Part shown: in pieces, positions 1 to 7,625 of the stretch
How the letters are laid out: each line of letters begins with the position of its first letter
Position numbering within the stretch: position 1 is the first letter of the stretch
The notes under the pieces: model-generated
What the model was told of the DNA's origin: nothing
Databases searched by the model: none
Seen by the model: only the letters and a program-made list of their open reading frames with translations
Program-made: the position numbers and the translations under genes
Assembly: GCF_042658365.1 (NCBI RefSeq)
Contig: NZ_JBHSQC010000025.1
DNA from: Carnobacterium_A antarcticum
GTDB lineage: Bacteria > Bacillota > Bacilli > Lactobacillales > Carnobacteriaceae
DNA length: 64,000 nucleotides
Strand: one strand, 5' to 3'

Positions 1-809
1 CCTTCTCGTTCCACTAAAGAAGCTAGTGTCATAACTTCGTGAACCGATAAGCCGCTCTCTTTTATAGGTTCATAATACTTCTGCATGACTTCATCTGTTT
101 TTTCTATCATGTTTCCAATCACTGTTTCAAGAGATTTATCTTCCGAAAAATCATAAGTTGCTGGAAATAAGTATCCCTCTAAAGCATAGCGTGTTTCTTT
201 TGATTCCAATGCACTCGTTAGCAAGTCCGGATATTTTTCTTTTAAGTCTTCCAATAAAGAAGGTTCTTTTACAGCCTCCAAAAATTCCTCAGCAGTATAA
301 TCAGTTGAATTCTCCACTGATTTTGCAACTTGATCAATGGTCAAGCCTTCCTGAACTAATATTTTTGTACCATCGAACGCCACGGGACTGCCGCCAGCCT
401 GCAAAGATCGAATAATTTCATCCAATGTCATAGAAGGGGAAAAGAGATAGTAGCCTGCTTGGAAATCTGTTTCATTGTTTAATTTGATATAAAAATTAAA
501 CACTGAAGCGCTTTTGATCACTTTTTTTTCTTCTAAAATACGGGAAATATCGGTTGAAGTTGAACCTGAAGGAACCTCTAACGGAATTTCTTTTTCACTG
601 GAAGCATCCAATGGTTGAAGAGATGTCGTTACATATTGGTAGCCTACTATTCCAAAAACGATCAATAATAAAACTAAAATTGAAATGATGCTCAGTACAA
701 TTTTTCTGACCATTTTTGTCTCTTTTTGTCTTTCCGCTACTTTTGAATAGACATCTAGTTTGTTCCCTTTCTCATTTTTTGGTTGCTTGCCATTATTTTT
801 CTTCGCCAA
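1..809 (-). CDS. mltG: Endolytic murein transglycosylase MltG (3' end cut by window edge)
   Basis: Membrane-anchored lytic transglycosylase (YceG family) that cleaves nascent peptidoglycan strands and so terminates glycan chains. The frame is open to the window edge; about 269 codons are visible. I place the start at a TTG at 809 because a GGAGGG ribosome site lies seven bases upstream. The product has a short Lys/Asn-rich cytoplasmic head, one membrane segment at about residues 35-55 (VRKIVLSIISILVLLL), then the YceG domain with the family motifs EGYLFPATY and, at the visible end, ASLVERE, which should carry the catalytic glutamate. A possible promoter with a TATAAT -10 lies near 903-908. 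The C-terminal part lies outside the window. Confidence 0.9.
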   Translation of the reverse strand, partial: MAKKNNGKQPKNEKGNKLDVYSKVAERQKETKMVRKIVLSIISILVLLLIVFGIVGYQYVTTSLQPLDASSEKEIPLEVPSGSTSTDISRILEEKKVIKSASVFNFYIKLNNETDFQAGYYLFSPSMTLDEIIRSLQAGGSPVAFDGTKILVQEGLTIDQVAKSVENSTDYTAEEFLEAVKEPSLLEDLKEKYPDLLTSALESKETRYALEGYLFPATYDFSEDKSLETVIGNMIEKTDEVMQKYYEPIKESGLSVHEVMTLASLVERE

Positions 810-1063
810 GAAGAGGCCCTCCTATCGAAATCAAGAAAACCACGGGATTTTCTACTCTCATTTTCATTTAGTCACATGTTATTTTGACTACTCGCCTGTA
901 CTATTATACATGATACCATAATCGTTGCGAAAAAAAAAAGCCAACTGCCAATTTGTTACGATTTTATCATTTAAAGAGGTTATTCTATTCCTTTGCCGAT
1001 CGTTTTTTATTACGGCGAGAAATCAATAAAACTTGTTTTTACTTTCAAGAAAGATCCGCGCAA

Positions 1064-1101
1064 TAAAATTGAGCTAACTCATCTTACGTTAGCTCAATTT
1101 C
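1064..1101 (-). terminator. Rho-independent terminator
   Basis: An inverted repeat with arms AAATTGAGCTAAC and GTTAGCTCAATTT is followed on the minus strand by a T-rich run. It lies just after the DUF1292 gene and would end the alaS-ireB-ruvX-DUF1292 transcript. Confidence 0.85.
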
Positions 1102-1121
1102 TATTCATTCAATTATCTTGC

Positions 1122-1448
1122 TTAAAACGATTCTTCGTCATCAGCCATAAATGTATTTAATACTTCTTCAATCATATCCCACTCTTTGTCTGTTTCAATA
1201 GGCTCTAAGTCCCCTTGTCCACCATCTGCTGTTTCTATATAAGAATAAGCTTGTAATTCAACTTCTTCTCCTTCTGCAGAACCAGCTGGATAAACTAAAA
1301 CATACGATTTTTCAAAATCATCAGAGTCAAAGGTGAATAAAATTTCATACAATTCTTCATTTCCTTGTTCATCGATGATAGTGATATGGTCGTGTTCGTG
1401 ATCTTCTTCGTGATTGTGGTCATGATTATGGTCGTGATCGTGTGCCAT
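1122..1448 (-). CDS. DUF1292 family protein (YrzB-like) with His/Asp-rich N-terminus
   Basis: Small acidic protein of the DUF1292 family, function unknown; its genes commonly follow ireB and ruvX in Firmicutes, as here. The start is taken at ATG 1448, eight bases after AAAGGAG; a GTG nine bases further upstream is in frame but overlaps the ribosome site region. About 108 residues. The first 20 residues are almost entirely His, Asp, Asn and Glu (AHDHDHNHDHNH and onward), which looks like a metal-binding tail; that role is an inference. The rest (ITIIDEQGNEELYEILFTF and the acidic end) matches the DUF1292 core. Confidence 0.85.
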   Translation of the reverse strand: MAHDHDHNHDHNHEEDHEHDHITIIDEQGNEELYEILFTFDSDDFEKSYVLVYPAGSAEGEEVELQAYSYIETADGGQGDLEPIETDKEWDMIEEVLNTFMADDEESF

Positions 1449-1512
1449 GCTTAACACTCCTTTGTGTTTAAATATAATTCTTATCCATTTTAACGTAAGT
1501 CTCTTTTAAAAG

Positions 1513-1935
1513 CTAGTTTTGATTGCTATCCAAATAGTTTTGGAGAATCATCACTGCTGCTACTTTATCAATGACTTTCTTCCGCTTAGCTCTTGATGCG
1601 TTGCCTTCTTCAATCAACATCCGTTCAGCTTGGACAGTTGTTAATCGTTCATCTTGAAAAATAATCGGAAGCTGAATGATTTCTTTTAAAAGTTCGGCAT
1701 ACCGAATCGATGCTTCTGCTCGTGGCCCAATAGAATTATTCATATTTTTAGGCAATCCGATAACCACTTTTGAAACTTCGTATTCTTTTACCAATTCGCT
1801 GATTCTGGATAAACCATACTCTTCTTGAATCTCGTTAATTTTAACTGTTTCAATTCCTTGTGCAGTCCAACCAAATGGATCGCTAATAGCAACGCCAACA
1901 GTTTTTGAACCAACATCTAATCCCATAGTTCTCAT
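1513..1935 (-). CDS. ruvX: Putative pre-16S rRNA nuclease / Holliday junction resolvase-like RuvX (YqgF)
   Basis: RNase H-fold protein of the YqgF/RuvX family (140 aa). In E. coli the family member processes the 5' end of 16S rRNA; a Holliday junction role was proposed earlier from fold similarity. The N-terminal GLDVGSKTVGVAISD carries the first active-site aspartate, IGLPKNMNNSIGP is the family signature and FQDERLTT holds another acidic site. Its start codon overlaps the ireB stop by one base, so the two are probably translationally coupled. The usual ireB-ruvX-DUF1292 order supports the call. Confidence 0.93.
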   Translation of the reverse strand: MRTMGLDVGSKTVGVAISDPFGWTAQGIETVKINEIQEEYGLSRISELVKEYEVSKVVIGLPKNMNNSIGPRAEASIRYAELLKEIIQLPIIFQDERLTTVQAERMLIEEGNASRAKRKKVIDKVAAVMILQNYLDSNQN

Positions 1936-2201
1936 TAAGCTTCTGTTCCACTCGCTTTCAAATAAGTTCTCACTAATTCTTCTACTATTTCATCACGTTC
2001 ATGGCGTCTAATTAAGTTCCTAGCATCCTTGTGACGTGGAATGTATGCTGGGTCTCCAGAGAGTAAATAACCGACAATTTGATTGATTGGATTGTATCCT
2101 TTTTCTTCTAATGCTTCATACACTAATGCTAGTGTTTGCTTAACATCTTTATCATGATTATCACCAACATTAAAACGAACTGTTTCATCTATTGAACTCA
2201 T
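1935..2201 (-). CDS. ireB: IreB family regulatory phosphoprotein (UPF0297)
   Basis: Short protein (88 aa) of the IreB family. In Enterococcus faecalis IreB is phosphorylated by the PASTA kinase IreK and acts as a negative regulator of cephalosporin resistance. The start MSSIDETVRFN is chosen because GGGGTG lies a few bases upstream; an upstream in-frame extension (MLSCRIRIEF) has no ribosome site. The sequence includes the family core DVKQTLALVYEALEEKGYNP and QIVGYLLSGDPAYIPRH. It lies between alaS and ruvX, the normal place in Firmicutes. Confidence 0.93.
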   Translation of the reverse strand: MSSIDETVRFNVGDNHDKDVKQTLALVYEALEEKGYNPINQIVGYLLSGDPAYIPRHKDARNLIRRHERDEIVEELVRTYLKASGTEA

Positions 2202-2364
2202 GTTCTGCACCCCGATTTCTGTAAACTCTATCCTTATTCTACAAGAAAGCACTTCAAACTACAATAACTATAAAGAAATCCACTTGCTTTTCTGTTCTTT
2301 TCATTGGTTTTCATAACAATCTCGCTAATAGTCTATTTAACGCTTTTTAGGTTTCCTATTAAAA

Positions 2365-2399
2365 AAGGTCGCTTAAAACTTATTACTGTTCTAAGCTTC
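2365..2399 (-). terminator. Weak terminator or processing hairpin after alaS
   Basis: On the minus strand GCTTAGAAC and GTTTTAAGC can pair around an eight-base loop, followed four bases later by six T. The stem is imperfect, so partial read-through into ireB-ruvX is likely. Confidence 0.4.
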
Positions 2400-2411
2400 C
2401 TCTATTAGTTC

Positions 2412-5060
2412 TTAACTATTTTTTTGAACCCATTCTGCTACTTTTTCTAGAGCACCCGGCAAACCAGCAGGATTCTTTCCACCCGCTTGCGCCATATCAG
2501 GACGGCCTCCGCCGCCACCGCCAACTAACGGAGCTATTTCTTTGATCAAGTCACCAGCTTTCAACCCTTTTTTGATTGTTTCTGGATCAACAGCTGTCAG
2601 AAGGTTAACTTTTCCTTCTTTGGCAAATCCGAGAGTTAAAACATTTGAGACAGCTGTTTGTTTCCATTGATCAGCTAATTGACGCAGTTGATTCATATCA
2701 TTGACTTCTACTTGTGCAGCAACGATCGTAATACCATTGACTTCTTGTACCGTTTTGAAAATTTCTCCTGCTTGTTCATTTGCTAATTTAGCTTGTAACG
2801 ATTCATTTTCTTTTTGAGCTTCTTTTAGATCAAATTGCAATTGTTCTACTTTTGATACGACATCTTTTGTTTGTTGAGCTTTTACTAAGCTTGCGAGTTC
2901 TTTTAGACGTCGCTCTTCTGATTGCAATATACGGTAAGCAGCTTCACTAGTCACGGCTTCAATTCGCCTCACTCCTGCACCAATGCCTGATTCTGAAAGG
3001 ATTTTGAAAATACCGATCTCACTTGAATTTTGAACGTGTACTCCTCCACATAATTCCATTGAATAATCGCCTACTTGGACAACGCGTACTTGATTGCCGT
3101 ACTTTTCACCGAATAAAGCCATTGCTCCTAAGCCGCGAGCTGTTTCAATATCTGTTTCAATCGTTTTTACTGGTAATGAAGCCCAAATTTTTTCGTTAAC
3201 GATTTGTTCCATTTCATCTAGTTCCTCTTGCGTAATTTGACCAAAATGTGTGAAATCAAACCGCAAATGATTGGAAGTAACTAACGAACCAGCTTGGTTA
3301 GCGTGTTCACCTAAGATATCTTTTAATGCACGATGCAATAAGTGAGTCGCTGTATGGTTGCGCGTAATGCCGCGTCGCAAAGCTTCATCCACACATAACT
3401 GATACGTTTGCCCTACTTGTAAGCTTTCAAGTACTTCTACCGTATGCAAAGGCTGTCCAGCCGGCGCTTGTTTGACATCTAGTACGTTTGCGACCACCGT
3501 TCCATCTGTATTTACGATCGTTCCTTTATCGGCAACTTGTCCGCCTTTTTCTGCATAAAAAGGTGTTTGGTCAAAAATGACACGGACGATGTCGCCTTTT
3601 ATAGCTTTTTGGACCAACTCTTCTTCTGCAGCAATAACTTCCAGTTTACCTTCTGCCTTGGTCTGATCGTATCCGACAAAGCTGCTTTCTGCTGTTACTT
3701 CTGAAAACAACTGTGTTTGAACGCCCATTGATTTTTCATCGCTTCTAGCTGCTCGGGCACGATTACGTTGTATTTCCATTTCTTTTACGAAACCTTCATG
3801 GTCGACTGCCAAGCCTTTTTCCTCAGCATATTCTTCCGTCAATTCAACCGGGAACCCAAAAGTATCATATAATTTGAAAATATCTTTACCAGAGATTCGT
3901 TTTTCACCGGCAGCTTTTAATTCTTTAATCAGATTATTTAAAATCGTCAATCCATCATTGATCGTTTCATGAAACCGTTCTTCTTCTGTCTGAATGACTT
4001 TTACAATAAACGGTTCTTGTTCTAAAATTTCTGGATAGTAGCTATTCATAATTTTGCCGACAACTGGAACCAATTTGTACATAAAGGCTTCATCAATACC
4101 CAGTTTTTTCCCATGCATCACTGCACGACGCAACAATCGGCGTAAAACATATCCTCGTCCTTCGTTTGACGGAAGAGCACCGTCCCCGATCGCAAAACTT
4201 ACTGCACGCAAATGATCCGCAATCACTTTAAAGGAAATATCATCTTGTTCATTATCGCCATATTTTTTGCCATCGCTCATTTTTTCAATCTCTTTAATGA
4301 TCGGCATAAATAAATCCGTCTCAAAATTCGTTGGAGCATCTTGCAAAATTGAAACGACACGCTCTAATCCCATTCCTGTATCAATGTTTTTATTCGGTAG
4401 CGGTTCATAAGTGCCGTCAGCTTTATGATTAAATTCAGAAAACACTAAGTTCCAAATTTCAAGCCAGCGTTCGTTTTCACCGCCAGGGTAATTTTCTGGA
4501 TCGTCTTTCGCCAAATTATCAAATGCTTCACCACGATCATAAAAGATTTCAGAATCCGGGCCACTTGGACCAGCACCAATATCCCAGAAGTTGTCAGCGA
4601 CTTCAATAATATGCTCCTCAGTCAACCCAATCTTTTCTTTCCAAATTTGGGCAGCCTCTTTATCTTCAGGATAAACTGTTACATAAAGTTTTTCTGGATC
4701 TAAGCCTAACCATTCTTCGCTAGTTAAGAACTCCCATGCCCAGACGATCGCTTCTTCTTTAAAATATTCTCCAATAGAAAAATTTCCTAACATTTCAAAT
4801 AAAGTATGGTGCCGCGCTGTTTTTCCTACATTTTCAATATCATTGGTTCGAATGCTTTTTTGAGCATTTGCGATTCTAGGATTATCAGGAATCACTGAAC
4901 CGTCAAAATATTTTTTTAACGTTGCAACACCTGAATTGATCCATAATAAGGTAGGGTCTTCAACTGGCACAAGCGATGCACTTGGTTCTATTTTATGTCC
5001 TTTTGTTTCGAAAAAATCTAAAAACAATTGACGGACTTCGTTACTTGATAAGTGTTTCAT
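2412..5060 (-). CDS. alaS: Alanine--tRNA ligase
   Basis: Class II alanyl-tRNA synthetase, 882 aa, full length for the family. The catalytic domain is N-terminal (HTLFEMLGNFSIGEYFK near residues 84-100, GRGYVLRRLLRRA further on). The editing domain has the zinc site in two parts, HTATHLLH near 565 and CGGVH near 665, so it should be able to clear mischarged tRNA. The C-terminal DHHA1 domain ends with the glycine-rich GGGGGGRPDMAQAGG. The start MKHLSSNEV is chosen because GGAGAGGAAG precedes it; the six-residue upstream extension overlaps this site. A T-box leader controls it. Confidence 0.97.
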   Translation of the reverse strand: MKHLSSNEVRQLFLDFFETKGHKIEPSASLVPVEDPTLLWINSGVATLKKYFDGSVIPDNPRIANAQKSIRTNDIENVGKTARHHTLFEMLGNFSIGEYFKEEAIVWAWEFLTSEEWLGLDPEKLYVTVYPEDKEAAQIWKEKIGLTEEHIIEVADNFWDIGAGPSGPDSEIFYDRGEAFDNLAKDDPENYPGGENERWLEIWNLVFSEFNHKADGTYEPLPNKNIDTGMGLERVVSILQDAPTNFETDLFMPIIKEIEKMSDGKKYGDNEQDDISFKVIADHLRAVSFAIGDGALPSNEGRGYVLRRLLRRAVMHGKKLGIDEAFMYKLVPVVGKIMNSYYPEILEQEPFIVKVIQTEEERFHETINDGLTILNNLIKELKAAGEKRISGKDIFKLYDTFGFPVELTEEYAEEKGLAVDHEGFVKEMEIQRNRARAARSDEKSMGVQTQLFSEVTAESSFVGYDQTKAEGKLEVIAAEEELVQKAIKGDIVRVIFDQTPFYAEKGGQVADKGTIVNTDGTVVANVLDVKQAPAGQPLHTVEVLESLQVGQTYQLCVDEALRRGITRNHTATHLLHRALKDILGEHANQAGSLVTSNHLRFDFTHFGQITQEELDEMEQIVNEKIWASLPVKTIETDIETARGLGAMALFGEKYGNQVRVVQVGDYSMELCGGVHVQNSSEIGIFKILSESGIGAGVRRIEAVTSEAAYRILQSEERRLKELASLVKAQQTKDVVSKVEQLQFDLKEAQKENESLQAKLANEQAGEIFKTVQEVNGITIVAAQVEVNDMNQLRQLADQWKQTAVSNVLTLGFAKEGKVNLLTAVDPETIKKGLKAGDLIKEIAPLVGGGGGGRPDMAQAGGKNPAGLPGALEKVAEWVQKNS

Positions 5061-5353
5061 TTTTTTCTTCCTCTCCATTACATCCAGTTTTTTAACTAAT
5101 TTAAGAAAAAAGGCATAAAAAAAAGCCCAATTACAACATTGCTAGACAAGGACGAATGAATCGCGGTACCACCTTGTTTGCAATGATGTCATTCGACAAT
5201 ATCATTACCTCTTGAGTCTCGATAACGTGAGAAACGATAGTATTTCTACTATGACTAAAAAAGGGAGCACCCATTTAATACTGTTAGTTTTCTTTCAGCC
5301 ATGGAAAACTTTTCTTTAAACAATGATAAAAATAGATATGTCCTTTTGGTATC
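5061..5353 (-). promoter_or_regulatory. T-box leader of alaS
   Basis: The minus strand holds the T-box core AGGTGGTACCGCG (forward 5163-5174). A hairpin formed by CATTGC/GCAATG and CAAGG/CCTTG encloses it and is followed by eight T, fitting the terminator/antiterminator switch that reads uncharged tRNA-Ala. The base of stem I may be ACGATA pairing with TATCGT. I could not place the specifier cleanly: two GCU triplets exist, one at forward 5266-5268 and one inside the apical loop near 5299, but neither has the usual GAA context seen in the valS leader. Confidence 0.88.
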
Positions 5354-5359
5354 GTCTAA

Positions 5360-5388
5360 AGTATAGGAGAACCTCACACGATTGTCAA
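5360..5388 (-). promoter_or_regulatory. Promoter of the alaS T-box transcript
   Basis: On the minus strand TTGACA and TATACT are separated by exactly 17 bases, a near-consensus housekeeping promoter. Transcription would begin near 5353, giving a leader of about 290 bases. Confidence 0.85.
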
Positions 5389-5390
5389 TA

Positions 5391-5435
5391 AAAAAATAAA
5401 GCAAAAGGACAGGATCGAGTCGCCACTTTTGCTAG
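5391..5435 (-). terminator. Rho-independent terminator after the YitT gene
   Basis: The arms AGCAAAAG and CTTTTGCT flank a 17-base loop and are followed by TTATTTTTTT on the minus strand. Confidence 0.75.
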
Positions 5436-5481
5436 GACTATTTCGTTTATTTTTTATTTACTCGCATTAAATGTTACATTT

Positions 5482-6381
5482 CTACAAATTTTCAGAAGTA
5501 GAATCTTTGGCTAGCGTAAAACCTTTTCCCCATACTTCGCTAGCACTCATCACTACAACAAACGCATGCGGGTCAACGCTTAAAATTGTTTCTCGCAAAA
5601 AAGTGAATTCTTGTTCATCGACTACACACATCAACATTTCTTTATCGTTTGCGCCATATTCACCGTATCCGCCAGAAATACTTAAGTTAGTTACTCCACG
5701 GTTGATATTTTGATAAATCGCCATTCTAATTTCAGCTGCCTTTTCGGAAATAATCAGCACGTTCTTAGAACGATTAAAACCAACTTGAATCAAATCAATC
5801 GTTCGACTGATGACAAATAGAGAAATAATTGAAAACATGACTACTTCACCATCGAACGCAATTAAAGCAGTAACGATCACCAATCCGTCAACCAATGCCA
5901 CGCTCGTTCCTAATGGCAGCCTTAAATAAACGTGGATCACTTGCGCTATAATACTTGTTCCTCCGGTAGAAGCTTTCGCTTTAAAAACCAGCCCAATTCC
6001 AATTCCTGTAGTGATTCCTCCAAACAATGCAGCTAATAACGGATTCAAGGTCCAAGGTTCTATAAAACTAAGCAGACCGATAAAGATGGGGAGAATCAAA
6101 CTACCGATAATCGTTTTAAAGCCCGCTTCTTTTCCTAGAGCAATAAAACAAATGAATAATAAAGGGATATTGAAAGCCAATTGAACAATGGATGGATTCC
6201 AAGAAAACAGATTATTTAAAATGGTGCTTAATCCGCTAACGCCGCCTGAAACAATAAAATTTGGTAATAAAAAGGCATTAAACGAAACGGCTGCAATAAA
6301 AGAACCGACAACGATAAAAACGATGTCGATTGCTTGCAAAGGGTATTGACTTGCTTTTGGTTTATTCTTCATGGCTAACAT
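5482..6381 (-). CDS. YitT family integral membrane protein (DUF161/DUF2179)
   Basis: Predicted membrane protein of the YitT family, about 299 aa, function unknown. The N-terminal two thirds contain five or so hydrophobic segments (IVFIVVGSFIAAVSF, IVQLAFNIPLLFICFIAL, IGSLILPIFIGLLSF, LAALFGGITTGIGIGLVF, VALVDGLVIVTALIAF). The last 90 residues form a soluble DUF2179 domain (VLIISEKAAEIRMAIYQNINRGVT and MCVVDEQEF). The ATG at 6381 lies four to five bases after AAGGA; the next ATG, at 6372, is further from it but possible. It is transcribed alone, away from the lipid kinase gene. Confidence 0.9.
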   Translation of the reverse strand: MLAMKNKPKASQYPLQAIDIVFIVVGSFIAAVSFNAFLLPNFIVSGGVSGLSTILNNLFSWNPSIVQLAFNIPLLFICFIALGKEAGFKTIIGSLILPIFIGLLSFIEPWTLNPLLAALFGGITTGIGIGLVFKAKASTGGTSIIAQVIHVYLRLPLGTSVALVDGLVIVTALIAFDGEVVMFSIISLFVISRTIDLIQVGFNRSKNVLIISEKAAEIRMAIYQNINRGVTNLSISGGYGEYGANDKEMLMCVVDEQEFTFLRETILSVDPHAFVVVMSASEVWGKGFTLAKDSTSENL

Positions 6382-6588
6382 AACATCCTTTTCTTTTGAC
6401 TTTAAGACTACTGCTCATTCTAACATTAAATCTCTTTTTTGGAACTATTTTTTTGAGTCGCTTTTTTCAGAGCAGACTCTATTTAACGCTATTTCCCTAT
6501 TTCTCTTTTGTCCTCACTTACTTTTTTTATTTATTTGGCTTATACTTATAAAATAAATCAACTTTCAAATGTACTAAAAGGAGTCCTC

Positions 6589-7542
6589 ATGACGAATCAA
6601 AAACACTTTCACATTATCGTCAATGAACTAGCTGGTTCAGGTAACGGCAAACTCATCTGCGCGACATTGGTCAAACTTTTAACTGAAAAAAAGCTTACTT
6701 TCCAATTACATAAAACCCAGTATGCTGGACATGCCATTCAATTAACAACCGAATTAGCAAAAAAGATAGTAACGACTTCAGAAATAAACGCTCCTTTGTT
6801 AATGATCGTTGGCGGAGACGGTACCCTACATGAAGCAGTGCGAGGGCTTGGTGAGGAATACAAAGATATGCCATTGGCTTATATCCCAGCCGGATCGGGA
6901 AATGATTTCGCCAAGGGATTGGGCATTTCTAAAAAAACCCATGAGGCTTTAAGCCAAATATTACAGGCAACGTCTCCAAAAAAAATAGATGTTTTACGCT
7001 ATCAAGAAAAAATCCTGCAACAAGAAGGTTACGCTATCAATAACATTGGGATTGGATTTGATGCAGCTACTGTAAAGTACACCAATCAATCTTCTGCGAA
7101 AGTACGCTTAAACAAATACAAGTTGGGGTCCGTTGCCTATCTTGCATCTGTGACAACTGTCTTATTCAAACAAAAAGGCTTTCCAATCGAAGTTATCGCG
7201 GACGGCAAACAACGATTTTTCCCTAAAGCTTTTTTAGTAACGGTCAATAACCATCCTTATTTTGGAGGAGGCATTGGCATTTCGCCAAAAGCTTCTCCCT
7301 ATGATCAGCAAGTCGATTTAATCGTTCTTCAAAAATCATCTGTTTTTAAAATTATTTGGTTGTTTCTGCTCATGCTCAATGGCGGCCGGCATTTGCAACA
7401 CAAAGACGTCCATTCTTTCCAAGCCCGCCACATCCAAATACGGTCGACTCAACTGGAAGATACCCAGGCTGACGGAGAATTTTTAGGACACCGATCAGTT
7501 CATTTTTACTTTTCAGCGACAACTCGTTATTTTTGGTTTTAA
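6589..7542 (+). CDS. Diacylglycerol kinase family lipid kinase (YegS/DgkB-like)
   Basis: Lipid kinase of the DAGK_cat family, 317 aa, probably phosphorylating diacylglycerol or a related lipid at the membrane. Seen in the sequence: IIVNELAGSGNGK at the N-terminus, the nucleotide-binding motif IVGGDGTLHEAVRGL and IPAGSGNDFAKGLG, all hallmarks of the family. The start follows AAAAGGAG by five bases; an upstream in-frame extension of 27 residues is hydrophobic and lacks a ribosome site. Whether it is the dgkB that recycles lipoteichoic acid by-products or a paralog cannot be decided from sequence alone. Confidence 0.9.
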   Translation: MTNQKHFHIIVNELAGSGNGKLICATLVKLLTEKKLTFQLHKTQYAGHAIQLTTELAKKIVTTSEINAPLLMIVGGDGTLHEAVRGLGEEYKDMPLAYIPAGSGNDFAKGLGISKKTHEALSQILQATSPKKIDVLRYQEKILQQEGYAINNIGIGFDAATVKYTNQSSAKVRLNKYKLGSVAYLASVTTVLFKQKGFPIEVIADGKQRFFPKAFLVTVNNHPYFGGGIGISPKASPYDQQVDLIVLQKSSVFKIIWLFLLMLNGGRHLQHKDVHSFQARHIQIRSTQLEDTQADGEFLGHRSVHFYFSATTRYFWF

Positions 7543-7573
7543 TTGTTTTATCCGTTCTTTTTTATTTTACGCC

Positions 7574-7624
7574 TAAAAAAATAGGCTTATGGACAACTAA
7601 AATGTTTCCATAGGCCTATTTTTG
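7574..7624. terminator. Bidirectional terminator between convergent genes
   Basis: An A-run, a stem AAATAGGC-TTATGGA pairing with TCCATAGGCCTATTT and a T-run lie between the lipid kinase gene (plus) and recD2 (minus), so both strands are served. Confidence 0.9.
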
Positions 7625-7625
7625 T

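Noticed and set aside
158..415. Plus-strand frame opposite mltG
   Set aside because: It lies wholly antisense to a well-supported gene and has no ribosome site or family features.
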